A program made the position numbers and the translations under genes. A stretch of 64,000 nucleotides of DNA, from assembly GCA_029860075.1 (NCBI GenBank), contig JAOUBX010000003.1, positions 62,001 through 126,000 of the forward strand, read 5' to 3'. Of the stretch, positions 20,101-29,834 are shown one piece after another. Origin of the DNA: Deltaproteobacteria bacterium (GTDB lineage Bacteria > Desulfobacterota > JADFVX01). Positions within the stretch are counted from its first letter, which is position 1, and each line of letters begins with the position of its first letter. Under the pieces are notes generated by a model. The model was not told the DNA's origin. It did no database searches and saw nothing but the letters and a program-made list of their open reading frames with translations.

Positions 20101-23032
20101 AAAGCTCTATAAAGTTTTCAGCGGATTGTTGATAAAGCGAAAGCCAGTTCAGCGTTGCTTTCTGGCCCGTATGACTCAGGCTGTTCGTAAACCAGGATAT
20201 TTGACTTTGATACAGATCAAGATTCATACCTGCAGCAAAGGCCGTAAAGGCAAAGAGAATCGCTCCATAGGAACCGTAGAGTAAATCACCGTCCTCAAAA
20301 CCTGTATGATAAGTGGTCTTTGCCAGTTCAATGCTCTCTTGAATCGGTCTAACCCAGGGAGAATTAAATGTTAGCAACATCATTCCTTTTGTTCGGCATT
20401 TCGCCGTAATGGGATTATCCAGCATATTGCGGGTTGCCTGAAGCAGATTTTTGTTAAATTGGATTAAGCTGATAGCCTCATCTGCGGGGGTTTCAGGAGT
20501 AATTGAAGCGCATATCAATTCGCAAACATTTCCAAAAAAATGTGGCGACCAGGAATTCAGGCCATTCTCAAGTGTAGAAATTGCGCCGAGATATACGAGG
20601 ATAGGAAAGAGAGAGGGATCAACGAAATAAGATGTTGACATCTCGGAAACAATAATCGAGCAGGTGGCCGAAGCTCTCTCGTCGGTCATTTTTTCCAATT
20701 CTTGTATTCGCTTTATGGGATCGTCGGTCAGTAAGCTCAGAAGTTTGTCGTATAAATTTTGAATGTCTTCATCTGAAGGAGGCCTGGGAACCTTGATATT
20801 GAGATCCTTCAAAAGGTCTAAACCTATTTCTAGTGCTTCAGCAAATCTATATTGCGAAGTTTCCGCTTCGATTTGGGTCATACATATGCCCAATTGATCA
20901 TTGAAGCTTTTTGCATTCGAGCGAATCAGTTCAAGAATATGCGGGATCTGGTCGTAGTGCCCGGTCAAAGAGGCGAGTTCCCCATTTTCATTATGAAGCG
21001 ATAAGGTCAACTCATAGTCATTTTGCCAGCTCTTTGATTCAAGTAAGCCAATCCCTGTCTCCGCATACTTTTTTGCACTGGTAAAAGCAGATGCGGCCTT
21101 TGCCTTCCGAGCTGCCATTAAGTTTTGCTCAGCCAATTTAGTGCGCTCCCCAGGCTCGGTTATCAATTCCACCACATAATTTAGCTGATTAACAATATCA
21201 AAAATCCGATCTTGCGTGGATGGATAGTCTTGTAATAATCTGCCTATTTGCAAATGGAATGACTTTAACTCTTTCTCAGGGATCAATGAATAGGCAGCCT
21301 GCTGTACGCGGTCGTGAGCAAATTTATAGTGATCATCAATCGTAGATACAATGCCCTCCCGCAAGGCCGGTCCAAGCCATTCTTTAACTACTTGTTCAGG
21401 TTTGTTGACTATGATCAACAGCGTAGCCATATCAAATCGGTTGCCGATACACGCCGCCAATTTTATCGTTTCAACTGTGTTGAAAGGTAGCTTCTGCAAT
21501 TTACCTGTCATTAAATCAACGACGTTTTCTGTAATGTCCATTGCTTTCAGGACATTCATATCCCATTGCCATTGCCTGGAGTTTGAGTCAAAATTCAACA
21601 CTCCTTCATCATCCAGGGTATGCATTAACTGATGGGTGAAAAATGCATTACCGCCGGTTTTGGAATAAACCAGCTTTGCCAATGGAGCGCTATATTTCCG
21701 GTTGCAATGTAGTGTATCAGCAATAAGCGCACTCACATCATTTGCGGTAAGGTTTTGAAGGCTCATGCGTTTCAGGTTGACTTCAGCTCGCTCTAGCTCT
21801 GTTATACTCATGGTCAGCGGATGGGATGCATTCACTTCGTTATCGCGGTATGCGCCAATGATTAGAAAAAAAGCCAGATCAGGATCAGAAAGTAATACCT
21901 TCTGCAAGTTTAACGAAGCTGAATCGATCCATTGTAAATCGTCTAAAAAGATCACAAGAGGATGATCTTTTTGAGCCATGACCCTGACAAAGCTTTGGAA
22001 CACATAATTAAAACGATTCTGCGCTTCTTGCCCGCCTAATTCTGCTACGTCAGGCTGTGGCCCGATAACCCGTTCAAGGTTGGGTATAACATCAGCTAAC
22101 ACTTTACCGTTTAGTCCCACAGCTTTTAGTATAGTCGCTTTCCAGGTTTTGAGCTGAGCTTCATTTTCCATCAGAAGATAGTCTATCAAACTGCTGAAGG
22201 CCTGACCCCAGGCAAAGTAAGGGACATTTCGCTGATACTGGTCAAACTTACCTTTGATAAAATATCCACGTTTTCCGGTGATTGGCTTCTGTACCTCGTG
22301 GATCAACGCACTCTTACCGATGCCGGCATAACCGGCCACCAGAAAAAGTTCGACCGTCCCGTCAGAGATTCTTGTAAAAGAGTCGAGCAAGGATTTTACT
22401 TCAGCTTCTCTGCCATATAGCTTCTGCGGGATCTGGAATATGCCTGTATAATCTGACAAGCCTAATTCAAATCCTTCGATAGCTCCACTCTTCTCTAACT
22501 GATCGACGCATACTTTCAAATCATGCTGTAATCCAAAAGCAGACTGGTAGCGGTCTTCGGCATTTTTCTCCAGCAGCCGCATAACAATGGCCGAAATCTG
22601 TTTTGGAACTTCGCTTCTGCTTTCGTGAGGCGGCTGCGGCCTTTTTGCAATATGGCTGTGAATCATCTTCAGCGGGTCTTCTGAAATGAAGGGGGCTTCC
22701 CCCGTTAATAGTTCATAGAAGGTCACACCCAGAGAATACAGATCGGTACGGTAATCGACGAAACGGTTCATGCGGCCCGTTTGTTCCGGTGATATATAGG
22801 GCAGGCGTGCCGCGCTGAACAAAGATATTCCGGCGCCCATTGCCGAAGGGTTCATCAGTGAAGCCTTTAGGTTGTCCGCCTTCCAGTTGATATTGCCGGG
22901 ACGGATATCTCCGTGGATAACTTCTTTTTTGTGTAAATCATCGAGAGTTGCGGAAATAGAAACAGCAAAAGAAAGGAATTCTTTTAACGGCATTGGTGAG
23001 GTGCCTGGAAATTTTTTATTTTTATCACTCAT
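17102..23032 (-). CDS. Giant AAA/TPR-type hybrid histidine kinase with truncated Ser/Thr kinase domain
   Basis: A cytoplasmic multidomain signal protein of about 1976 residues with no membrane helix. The ATG at 23032 is one base after the upstream stop (TGATATG); a longer frame from 23071 would overlap that gene. Order: C-terminal lobe of a Ser/Thr kinase, about residues 10-165 (HGDIRPGN, then [20 protein letters not shown]), AAA ATPase with Walker [11 protein letters not shown] (about 234-243) and Walker [10 protein letters not shown], long helical repeat region to about 1190, GAF about 1200-1370, PAS about 1385-1500, HisKA near 1531, HATPase, receiver and shared tail ending EKILELLK. Relatives with an intact kinase are trifunctional kinase/ATPase/histidine-kinase proteins. 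Here the N-lobe with the nucleotide-binding lysine is missing and the DFG motif is replaced (SLMNPSAMG), so Ser/Thr kinase activity is unlikely. Confidence 0.92.
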   Translation of the reverse strand: MSDKNKKFPGTSPMPLKEFLSFAVSISATLDDLHKKEVIHGDIRPGNINWKADNLKASLMNPSAMGAGISLFSAARLPYISPEQTGRMNRFVDYRTDLYSLGVTFYELLTGEAPFISEDPLKMIHSHIAKRPQPPHESRSEVPKQISAIVMRLLEKNAEDRYQSAFGLQHDLKVCVDQLEKSGAIEGFELGLSDYTGIFQIPQKLYGREAEVKSLLDSFTRISDGTVELFLVAGYAGIGKSALIHEVQKPITGKRGYFIKGKFDQYQRNVPYFAWGQAFSSLIDYLLMENEAQLKTWKATILKAVGLNGKVLADVIPNLERVIGPQPDVAELGGQEAQNRFNYVFQSFVRVMAQKDHPLVIFLDDLQWIDSASLNLQKVLLSDPDLAFFLIIGAYRDNEVNASHPLTMSITELERAEVNLKRMSLQNLTANDVSALIADTLHCNRKYSAPLAKLVYSKTGGNAFFTHQLMHTLDDEGVLNFDSNSRQWQWDMNVLKAMDITENVVDLMTGKLQKLPFNTVETIKLAACIGNRFDMATLLIIVNKPEQVVKEWLGPALREGIVSTIDDHYKFAHDRVQQAAYSLIPEKELKSFHLQIGRLLQDYPSTQDRIFDIVNQLNYVVELITEPGERTKLAEQNLMAARKAKAASAFTSAKKYAETGIGLLESKSWQNDYELTLSLHNENGELASLTGHYDQIPHILELIRSNAKSFNDQLGICMTQIEAETSQYRFAEALEIGLDLLKDLNIKVPRPPSDEDIQNLYDKLLSLLTDDPIKRIQELEKMTDERASATCSIIVSEMSTSYFVDPSLFPILVYLGAISTLENGLNSWSPHFFGNVCELICASITPETPADEAISLIQFNKNLLQATRNMLDNPITAKCRTKGMMLLTFNSPWVRPIQESIELAKTTYHTGFEDGDLLYGSYGAILFAFTAFAAGMNLDLYQSQISWFTNSLSHTGQKATLNWLSLYQQSAENFIELSSKPDELKGAYFDESEWLPNAISAKDTFGRHNFLLQKLILVYHFDRDKALVKYAHEVDYFINANPGSFTISMYYLYLSLAKLRLCTIPEKSNDTMDWVDKALHWFEIWAEFVPSTFQHKYDLIMAEKARVADETDKALYHYDQAIQGAQKMGFINDEALANELAARFWLGKKHEDIASLYMKKAYNCYRQWGAKGKLKYLVAKYPKLFETEGVTDERQTPLDLDTVIKASQTIAREIVLDKLMTKMMQIVIQNAGAQQGFLILEKEGNWVIEAESDIDQGEVQVLQSLNVEAREEVSPGIIHYVARSKESVVLNNAATEGGFTDDLTIQQPQSKSVLCTPLINQGKVSGILYLENKLTTGAFTPERVELLNLLSSQMAMALDNAKLYANLEEKVKERSKELAESEHWFRVVFENVGDGLMVHGFKPDGSPEPFLHVNPPWCKKLGYSIEEMLKISPLELDDPEIAREVVMGAMKNLIEKGYAVFEAVQMRKDGSKLPVEVNARLVPFKGKDYIFSAVRDITLRKEAEESLKLAKEAADAANRAKSVFLANMSHELRTPLNAILGFSEMMRRDQNAPTDQQEKLSIIKRSGEHLLNMINDVLDLSKIEAGRLELEPMAFDLQQMLADIARMFEVRAEGAGLYFVLETDPKLTHFIKTDSGKLRQILINLLGNAVKFTQEGGIALRIRTLPMADSPDMHNLQIEVEDSGPGIAAERIERIFEPFVQAGRSPASTEGTGLGLAITKSFVELIGGEISVESKPGEGALFRVQLPVALADAAEVGVMEAAKSAVSGLEPGQPQWRVMVVEDNIDNRLLLSSLLQGVGFHIREAENGAEGVALFAQWQPHFIWMDMRMPVMDGYRATAKIRSLPGGDKVKIVALTASAFKDQRKNILDTGCDHVVYKPFKSHEIFDAMEQQLGVRYTYEEEMKEPAMPEITLTSEILAQLPEELRQALREAAHNLDISATNDVIELIGNKQPDIARGLLLLLKEFRFEKILELLK

Positions 23033-23033
23033 A

Positions 23034-26000
23034 TCACTGTTTTCCACCCAGCAGTTCCAGTATTTTCTCAAAGCGGAATTCCTTCACCAGAAGCAGCAGC
23101 CCCCCGGCTATGTCCGGTTGTTTATTGCCGATACGGTCGATGACGTCATTAACGTCTGAAATATCGAGGTTGTGCGCAGCCTCCCCCAAAGCCTGCCTCA
23201 GTTCTTCAGGCAATTCAGCCAACATTTCTGAAGTAAGAGTGATCTCAGGCTCAGCCTTTTCTACTTGCGGCCTTTCTTCGTAGATATACCGCACACCGAG
23301 GTGCTCAGCCATTGCATCGAAAATCTCATGGCTCTTGAATGGCTTATAGACTACATGGTCGCAACCTGCCTCCATAATTTTCTTACGCTGTTCTTTCAAA
23401 GCGCCGGCTGTAATAGCAATAATCTTTACTTTATCGCCCTCAGGCAAAGACCGAATCGCTGCGGTGGCTTTGAAACCATCCATAACAGGCATACGCATAT
23501 CCATCCATATTAAATGAGGATGCCATTCTTTAAAATGGGCAATCGCTTCTTCACCATTGGCTGCATTTCTCGTTTTAAATCCGGCCTCTTCCAGTATGCC
23601 GCCAAGCAAAAGCCGGTTTTCAATATTATCCTCTGCAATGAGAATACGCCATTCAGGCTGTCCCGCTTCGAGTCCCGCTACCAAAGTTTTATCCACCTCA
23701 AGGCTGCTCACGTCTGCCGCTTCCGCCAGGCTTACAGGCAGTTCAACAGAAAATCGTGCCCCTTCGCCGGATTTGCTCTCAACAGAAATCCTTCCATTCA
23801 TCAGTTCTATAAAGGATTTGCTAATGGCCAGACCCAATCCAGTGCCTTTAGGCGAGGTACGGGTTTCATCAATTTGAAAAAAAGGCTCAAAAATTCGCTC
23901 TATCTGCGCCTCAGGGATACCGGGACCACTATCCGCTACGTCCAATTGTAAGGTGCACCGGGCAGGACTATGGGCTTCAGGCAAAGAACGGGCACTCAGT
24001 GAAAAGCTGCCTTTTGCCGTGAAGTTCACTGCGTTGCCCAGCAAGTTAATAAGAACCTGGCGCAGTTTACCTATATCGGCCCTGATATAGCGTACCAGCG
24101 CCGGATCAATGTCCAGATTAAAAAGCAAACCTGCACTTTGGGCACGTATTTCAAACATTTGACCGATTTCCGACAACATGGCATGAAGGTCGAAGGGAGA
24201 GTTCTCTATCTCCACCTTGCCTGCCTCTATTTTGGAAAGATCCAGAACGTCATTGATCATATCCAGCAAGTGCTCTCCACTGCGTCTGATTATATGAAGT
24301 TTTTCTTTTTGAGAAGCCTTGATATGAGAGTCATAACCCAGCATTTCGGAAAAGCCGAGGATGGCATTGAGCGGTGTACGAAGCTCATGGGACATATTGG
24401 CCAGGAAAGTGCTTTTGGCCTGATTAGCGGCTTCGGCTTCTTCCTTGGCAATGAGCAGTTCCCTTTCGACTCTTTTCTTTTCCGTAATATCAAGCGACGC
24501 AAGAACAAGGCCCGTCACCTTATTTTCTTCATCAAAAACAGGAACTTTGCGGCTGTAAAAAGTATGCACCCTTCCATCGGGAGCGGGTACTTCCTCTTCC
24601 TGAAAGTTTTCCTTGCCTTCCTTTATCAGTTTTTCATCAAATTCCCTGATTTTGGCAGCTGCATGAGGAGGGAAAATATCTGCATCGACCTTCCCTATGG
24701 CAGCTTCCCTTTTCACGCCTGTCACCTCTTCAAAATTGCGATTTACCAGCAAATGACGTCCATCACGATCTTTCATAACCAAAACAACGGGAACCGTATC
24801 GATAACCATTTGCAGGAGTTGCTCACTTTGCTTCAGCGCCCCTTCCACCTTCCTGCGGTCAGTGATATCCTGCATGGAGACGACGGCCCCCAGTTTCCTC
24901 CCCTTTTCATCGATCATGGCCTGGCCACTTGCCACAACAGTGCGTTTGGTCCCTTCCCGTGAGGTAATAACCATCTCCTGGTTTTTCACCCTTTCACCTC
25001 GAAAGGCCCGATAAAGAGGAACCTCCTCTGTCGACATGGGAGTGACGCCATCAGCCAGAAAAAGATCGTAATGGCTTGCCCACTCATCAGGAGGTAAGCT
25101 TTCTACATCTATTCCGTGGAAAGTACGTGAAGCACGATTAAAGAGTGCAAGAAGACCTTCATCATCACAGGCTACAATCCCATCCTGTATGTTCTCTAAA
25201 ACTGCCTCCACAAAGATTCTTTGCCTGTTAAGTTCCGCCTCGGCAAAACGCCGCTGTTTCACCTCCCGTCGCAGGGACCAGGACCAGAGCAGGGCTGCCG
25301 TTAGCACTAAAAGAAATCCCGTACTAACTATTGCAGTGTATTTGAGGATCGTCTCTCTCGAAACGCCTCTGGGATCGACCAGTCCAAACCATTTGTCATA
25401 AAGTTCATCATATTTGCCACTGGCTTTAACGATACTAAGCCCCAGCTTAAGTTTTTCCAGAAGTTCCGCATTGCCTTCCCGAACTGCAAAGCCGTAGCCC
25501 CGTCCATAGACGTTAAAGCCTGGCCCCCTGGTAACAATGTTATTCAATCCCATTTCCTTAACTTCCAGCAAACCTGTTAAACGTGGAAGAAAAGCCAGGT
25601 CTCCCTCACCTGAGGCCAGCAGGCGCAATGCTTCCGCTACTGACTTAACTGCCAGCAAGTCTTGTGTTATCCCTTGCTCAAAAAGATAGTCATGGGTGGC
25701 ATCGGCCCGCATAACGATTATCCTCTTTCCATACAAATCCTTTTCCCTGACAATCCCTTCATCCCCTTTGCGTATAAAAGCCACTGCATCAGATGTGGTA
25801 TAAGGCGCCGTAAAGTCGAATACCTTTTCCCGTTCTTCCGAATAGGAGACTAACGGCAGGGCGTCAATTTCACCTTTTTCCAGAGCAGTACGCACTTCTT
25901 CCCATGAGCCTACGCGGAATCGCACTTTCAGCCCCATTACCTGGGCTACCGCCTTGAAGAGGTCCACGCTAAATCCATGGGCTTCACCTTTTTTATTGAC

Positions 26001-26840
26001 CAGGGCAAAGGGAGGGTAATCGAGTTCGCTTCCAACCAGTAAAGTTTTCTCCCCAACAAGGTCGCCTGGAATGATCTCTAATTGAAAATTGTGTCCCATC
26101 ATCTGCTGACTTGTTCTTAGAACCAACCCTTTCTTTTCTCTAAAGTCCGGTGAATTATAGACTGTCTGGTGGCCATCTCTAATTCTTATGGCAATTCCCT
26201 GATGCATTCGAAAGGGGCTTTCAGGACCAAAGACAGATTCTGCTCTGAAGACCAGTTCGAAGGCTCCCTCTTTAGCGTGTGGAATCATGAGGGAGTAGCC
26301 CATTTTGCCCTGGATGATGACAAATGGACTTGAAAGAACGGGCTTACCGCTCGATAAAGCATCCTCAAGGGCAGCTTTAGGACCGGAAAGGCCTATTTTT
26401 AAACCGATGACTCTCCGGTTCGGTTCCAGCGGTGATACATAACGGATGCGTTGGCTGCCATCGATATAATTGATGGTTTGTAAAAAAGGGTTAGCTCTGT
26501 TCAAATGGGATACCTTTTTTATGTGTTCATCCTGGCTCCCGGGAATACGGTCTCCATAGGTACTGATGATGTCTGAAATACTTAAGCCAAGACGGTCTTC
26601 AAGATTGTTAAAGAGGTAGCCGGCCTCCTCACGGGCAATGTGGGGATTCCTGTCAAGCCAGGCTTTTTCATCGGCTGTCAACGAGTTTTCTGACGGCTCG
26701 GAACCCCTGTCTCCATACAAAAAGGAAGGTAAAGAAAAGAAAATTAATGCAGCAACAGTTATTGTTACCCTTAATTGATAGATAGTAAGCCGGCATCGGC
26801 CCTTCTTCACTTTAGCGAAATCATGACTCTTTTTAATCAT
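23034..26840 (-). CDS. Hybrid histidine kinase with CHASE-like and SBP_bac_3 sensors and two PAS domains
   Basis: A 1268-residue inner-membrane kinase. An N-terminal hydrophobic signal/anchor (about 24-42) is followed by [15 protein letters not shown] and a CHASE-like domain about 70-255 ([18 protein letters not shown] matches the CHASE core). Then come an SBP_bac_3 domain about 265-487 ([19 protein letters not shown]), a membrane helix about 500-520, PAS about 535-665, a second PAS about 670-790, HisKA His818 in [16 protein letters not shown], HATPase NLLGNAVNF and [12 protein letters not shown], receiver near Asp1115, and the shared tail. The HATPase has a small insertion ([14 protein letters not shown]) compared with its paralogs. 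The ATG follows an AAGGA site and lies inside the end of the upstream remnant gene. It begins a tightly packed run of three genes (23034, 17102, 12438). Confidence 0.92.
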   Translation of the reverse strand: MIKKSHDFAKVKKGRCRLTIYQLRVTITVAALIFFSLPSFLYGDRGSEPSENSLTADEKAWLDRNPHIAREEAGYLFNNLEDRLGLSISDIISTYGDRIPGSQDEHIKKVSHLNRANPFLQTINYIDGSQRIRYVSPLEPNRRVIGLKIGLSGPKAALEDALSSGKPVLSSPFVIIQGKMGYSLMIPHAKEGAFELVFRAESVFGPESPFRMHQGIAIRIRDGHQTVYNSPDFREKKGLVLRTSQQMMGHNFQLEIIPGDLVGEKTLLVGSELDYPPFALVNKKGEAHGFSVDLFKAVAQVMGLKVRFRVGSWEEVRTALEKGEIDALPLVSYSEEREKVFDFTAPYTTSDAVAFIRKGDEGIVREKDLYGKRIIVMRADATHDYLFEQGITQDLLAVKSVAEALRLLASGEGDLAFLPRLTGLLEVKEMGLNNIVTRGPGFNVYGRGYGFAVREGNAELLEKLKLGLSIVKASGKYDELYDKWFGLVDPRGVSRETILKYTAIVSTGFLLVLTAALLWSWSLRREVKQRRFAEAELNRQRIFVEAVLENIQDGIVACDDEGLLALFNRASRTFHGIDVESLPPDEWASHYDLFLADGVTPMSTEEVPLYRAFRGERVKNQEMVITSREGTKRTVVASGQAMIDEKGRKLGAVVSMQDITDRRKVEGALKQSEQLLQMVIDTVPVVLVMKDRDGRHLLVNRNFEEVTGVKREAAIGKVDADIFPPHAAAKIREFDEKLIKEGKENFQEEEVPAPDGRVHTFYSRKVPVFDEENKVTGLVLASLDITEKKRVERELLIAKEEAEAANQAKSTFLANMSHELRTPLNAILGFSEMLGYDSHIKASQKEKLHIIRRSGEHLLDMINDVLDLSKIEAGKVEIENSPFDLHAMLSEIGQMFEIRAQSAGLLFNLDIDPALVRYIRADIGKLRQVLINLLGNAVNFTAKGSFSLSARSLPEAHSPARCTLQLDVADSGPGIPEAQIERIFEPFFQIDETRTSPKGTGLGLAISKSFIELMNGRISVESKSGEGARFSVELPVSLAEAADVSSLEVDKTLVAGLEAGQPEWRILIAEDNIENRLLLGGILEEAGFKTRNAANGEEAIAHFKEWHPHLIWMDMRMPVMDGFKATAAIRSLPEGDKVKIIAITAGALKEQRKKIMEAGCDHVVYKPFKSHEIFDAMAEHLGVRYIYEERPQVEKAEPEITLTSEMLAELPEELRQALGEAAHNLDISDVNDVIDRIGNKQPDIAGGLLLLVKEFRFEKILELLGGKQ

Positions 26841-27252
26841 TATTTTTCCTTAATTCATCCAACATTAACAGAATCCGGTCAAAACTAAATTCTTTTGCCA
26901 ATACCTGTAATCCCTCAGCAATATGGGGGTAATTAGTGCGGATCCGACCTATCACTTCATCAGTGGTTGAAATATCGAGGTTGTACGCAGCCTCCCTCAA
27001 TGCCTGCTTCAGTTCTTCAGGTAATTCTGCCAACATGTCGGGTGTGAGAGTGATTTCCGGCATAGCAGATTCTTTCTTCTCCTCTTTATAAGTATATCGT
27101 ACAGCTTCGGGTAATGAACGTATTTTTACCGAAGCCTCGTAGCCATAGGTCACCGTCATGTGCATATCCATCGGGATGAAATGGGGCTGCCATTACTGAA
27201 ACTGCCCGACGGCCTGCTCGCCCTTTTCAGCCTTTTAGAGCCTGAAGATAAA
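26833..27252 (-). pseudogene. Remnant of a hybrid histidine kinase (receiver and tail)
   Basis: In one frame the sequence reads FIFRL-stop-KAEKGEQAVGQFQ-stop, then WQPHFIPMDMHMTV and YGYEASVKIRSLPE, then jumps to VRYTYKEEKKESAMPEI and the shared tail to ...[11 protein letters not shown]. This is the receiver of the array's kinases with two in-frame stops (27235-27237 and 27193-27195) and about 50 codons deleted between RSLP and VRYTY, including the region of the conserved lysine. The MPV around the acceptor Asp has become MTV, and VMDGYEA reads VTYGYEA. The tail is still open from an ATG at 27171 for 112 codons, so a short product could be made, but it cannot be a working receiver. No kinase sequence remains upstream. 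Confidence 0.85.
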
Positions 27253-27458
27253 ATGAACAGGCCGGGAAATGATGTCGCTATGATGGTGTGGAATCCGGGT
27301 TTCATTTAACAACTAATCCATATTCTTCCCATTAATCAAAAACTGAGAGATTAAAGGGGCAAGTACCGGAATGCCTTCACGCAACGGAATCAAAAGGGAA
27401 GGAAAAGCAATTTATAATGGACGAGGTACAGGAAAGATCACTGCTGCCCCGTCGTCAT

Positions 27459-28757
27459 TCAGAAGTCATAGCGCATACGAAACTGCACACGGTCAAGCTC
27501 TCCATCCTGTCCGTTTTCCAGCTCCCGTTCGGCATGGACATACTCCATGCCGTACAATACATTGTCAACTGTGGTGAAAATAATATTCATATGCAGGGAA
27601 TAAGCCTCTTTGTCCACTGTTGCGGGAACGATATTGAGGTCGTTATCGGCATGAACGTAAGCATATGCCAGGTTGGAACGAATGTTGTCACTCCACCAGT
27701 GTTGATAGGAAATATGTGCATTGACGATTGTCTGCAGCTTAATTTGCCCCTGTGAATCAATAGCGCCGTCATTATAAGTATTCCCCGCTACATATCGTCC
27801 GATGGCATCGCCGTAGGCAATGCCCAATCTGAGATTATCCACACCGAAAGTATTCAAACGCCCCGATGCATAAAGGCCATATCCCCATACATGATCTTCC
27901 ACGCCTGCCACCAGGGCGCCGTCACTGCGGATCTCGCGAAATAAGCCCGACAGGGAGGCCTCACCCCAATCGCCACGCAAGGTTAACCTGCTTGCAATGT
28001 CCGGGTAGCGGTCATCATCGGGAGTTAGCTGAATTCCCGATGTATTGGTAAGCGTCGTTTCCGCCTGTTCCAGCGCTATCCGAAAATCTCCACTTTGAAA
28101 GGCTTGCGTAAAACGAATCTGTGGCTGGCGCGCAAAAACATCTGTCGCCGGGAGAACAAATGTATCCGGGTTGCCTGTACCATGGAAGGTGGAGTTTGTC
28201 TGGCCCATGGTCAGTTGGCCTATCTCGAGATAAGCGTGTCGCAGGCGTATATTGTGCGAATTGCTGATCTTTTCATTGCCGCTGGAACCCCAGAAATCAA
28301 CTTCGATGAGAGAAGCTAAATATCCTTCTATCGTCGGTATTCGTGATTTCAGCCAGATTCGGCTGTCGCGGCCATGAAAGTTAAACTGCCCCCTTTCGCC
28401 GCTACTATCAAGAGGGACAGCTCCGGGCCAAACAGAGAGATCACCGGAATTACCGCCACCCGGTCCTCCAACACTGGGCCGGTTATAGAGGGCGTCAAAC
28501 TGTACACGCCCGCCGACAGTCAGAAAGGATCTGATACTATTGTCGGATTTTATCCCGGACTGCTCTTTTTCAAGTTCCTCTATACGTTGATTTTGCTGTT
28601 CCAGCTTTTGCCTGAGAAGCTCTATCTCCCTGTCGACATCCTTTGCAATGGCCGTGGTATTTAGATAAAAAAGGGCTAAAAGGGCCGGAAAGCATATTCT
28701 GCTGATAGAGCTCAGGTAATATGGCATGGAGTGTCGTTTTTCGGCATATATTTTCAT
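27459..28757 (-). CDS. DcaP-like outer-membrane porin
   Basis: A 432-residue beta-barrel porin predicted to let small solutes cross the outer membrane. Seen: an export signal (CFPALLALFYLNTTAIAKD), a periplasmic coiled-coil segment about 42-68 (DREIELLRQKLEQQNQRIEE) and then alternating beta strands starting FLTVGGRVQFDALYN. Also present are family-type motifs GQFNFHGRDSRIWLKSR, MGQTNSTFHGTGNPDTF and FARQPQIRFTQ, and a C-terminal aromatic strand ending in RMRYDF, the usual assembly signal. DcaP porins form trimers with such a coiled coil; which substrate passes here is unknown. Its ATG overlaps the stop of the cytochrome lipoprotein gene (ATGA), so the two are co-translated. A second ATG ten codons later would also give a full signal peptide. 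Confidence 0.85.
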   Translation of the reverse strand: MKIYAEKRHSMPYYLSSISRICFPALLALFYLNTTAIAKDVDREIELLRQKLEQQNQRIEELEKEQSGIKSDNSIRSFLTVGGRVQFDALYNRPSVGGPGGGNSGDLSVWPGAVPLDSSGERGQFNFHGRDSRIWLKSRIPTIEGYLASLIEVDFWGSSGNEKISNSHNIRLRHAYLEIGQLTMGQTNSTFHGTGNPDTFVLPATDVFARQPQIRFTQAFQSGDFRIALEQAETTLTNTSGIQLTPDDDRYPDIASRLTLRGDWGEASLSGLFREIRSDGALVAGVEDHVWGYGLYASGRLNTFGVDNLRLGIAYGDAIGRYVAGNTYNDGAIDSQGQIKLQTIVNAHISYQHWWSDNIRSNLAYAYVHADNDLNIVPATVDKEAYSLHMNIIFTTVDNVLYGMEYVHAERELENGQDGELDRVQFRMRYDF

Positions 28758-29302
28758 ATGAGATCCTTTAGCTCTTTGCTTTCTTTACTCATGTCACGAA
28801 ACTGATCGTGGCAAGCATTGCAGGCGTTAATCATTTTTCCTGTCACCATTCTGAGCGATGCCGGATCTTCCGACCTTATGGCCTCTTTTACTATCCGGGC
28901 CCGCCGGTCAAGATCAGCGGCAAGTTTCTCAAAGTAAAGTTGATTCTTCTCATCAAGATTGAGGTTATTTTTTATATAGTCGGGGTTCTTGATTGTCGAC
29001 GCCATTTCGGTAAGGAGTGTTGCTATCTGTTTAGCGTTTCGCAGGCGGATGCGGTCCCGCTCGAGCTCACTGTAGAGCCGTTCGAAAACAAGATGTTCCA
29101 TCTCATGCATTAAAAGCTCCAGCCTTTTGCTTTGTACCTTGTGCAATGAGGCCGGACCCATATTAGAAAGCCGTGGCAAGGTTTCTTTCGGCTTGGAGGG
29201 TGTACAGGCCGTTGCTAACGACAGACTGCATACAATTATCAATGCGGGCTTTATGAGACGGAAATATTTGAGTAAGACAGGTATTTTCAAGATTAAGGGC
29301 AT
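28754..29302 (-). CDS. Monoheme c-type cytochrome lipoprotein
   Basis: A 182-residue exported protein. The N-terminus has a hydrophobic signal ending in SLATAC, a likely lipid attachment site, so it probably sits on a membrane facing the periplasm. One heme-binding CNACH lies near the C-terminus (about residues 160-164, in MINACNACHDQF). The rest is predicted helical and charged, similar in layout to cytochrome c-prime-like four-helix proteins where the heme motif is also at the end; that assignment is inference. A GAGG site precedes the ATG at 29302. It is coupled to the porin gene, suggesting a joint role at the cell envelope, for example redox handling of something the porin admits. No closer family was recognised. 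Confidence 0.8.
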   Translation of the reverse strand: MPLILKIPVLLKYFRLIKPALIIVCSLSLATACTPSKPKETLPRLSNMGPASLHKVQSKRLELLMHEMEHLVFERLYSELERDRIRLRNAKQIATLLTEMASTIKNPDYIKNNLNLDEKNQLYFEKLAADLDRRARIVKEAIRSEDPASLRMVTGKMINACNACHDQFRDMSKESKELKDLI

Positions 29303-29318
29303 TTTTTAAACCTCTTTA

Positions 29319-29466
29319 TTTAGTTTTCATCCAGAAAGGGTGCTTTTCCGCAATCTCTGCGTCAATCTTCGGTTTTGCTTGTGCGACGTACAGCAGTACG
29401 ACTCGGCGAAACCCTTGATTTCCTTGACCTTGCAAAAAATCCCGCCTTTCTGAATTGAAAACAAAG
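29319..29466. repeat. Long imperfect palindrome (about 148 bp), REP/MITE-like
   Basis: The left arm begins TTTAGTTTTCATCCAGAAAGG and the right arm, read in reverse complement, begins CTTTGTTTTCAATTCAGAAAGG. The arms run inward with partial matches (AAACC, GATT) to a perfect centre CGTAC-AGCA-GTACG (29387-29400). The element sits between the lipoprotein gene and the YfiR-type kinase, with no open frame of note. It could be a transposon-derived miniature element or a large extragenic palindrome. Confidence 0.6.
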
Positions 29467-29834
29467 TTTGATTTATTATAATTTCTGGATTGACACTATT
29501 TATATTTTTTGAAAATCAGAAATAACCGTCTGGGAGCCTGCCGGACTTAGGGCAAATCTACTGCGAAAAAGCCCTTTTCAAGAAAAATGGAAACTATAAA
29601 AAAGGTGCCCATTCCTCACTTTGCTTTCAACGCTTATATCCCTTATTTTAAGTGTAACAAAGGAATAGCTGATAGCAATGGTTTCCAGGGTTAATATCTA
29701 AATCACAGAGTCGCTGTGTTTGGTTATTATAGGGAAACTGTCTAATTGTCAGCCGCTCAAATCCCCCCTCTCCCCATAGTCGTCAGGCTAAGAAGTAAAT
29801 TCAAAAAGTACCAAATACCGCACTTCTGTCGGCC
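29467..29834. other. Intergenic region, 368 bases
   Basis: No gene seen. It contains a piece of the dispersed repeat (TCTAATTGTCAGCCGCTCAA then ATCCCCCC, about 29738-29768). It also holds the short string TAAGTGTAACAAAG (29649-29662), which also occurs upstream of the binding-protein gene near 9388-9401. Confidence 0.5.

Noticed and set aside
5739-27252. Shared kinase tail as an HPt phosphotransfer domain
   Set aside because: A histidine is present in most copies but not in an HxxKG context, and two copies replace it; I list the tail as an unassigned module instead.
29485-29515. TTGACA-like promoter on the plus strand
   Set aside because: No plus-strand gene follows before the opposing kinase gene, so a promoter call is not justified.
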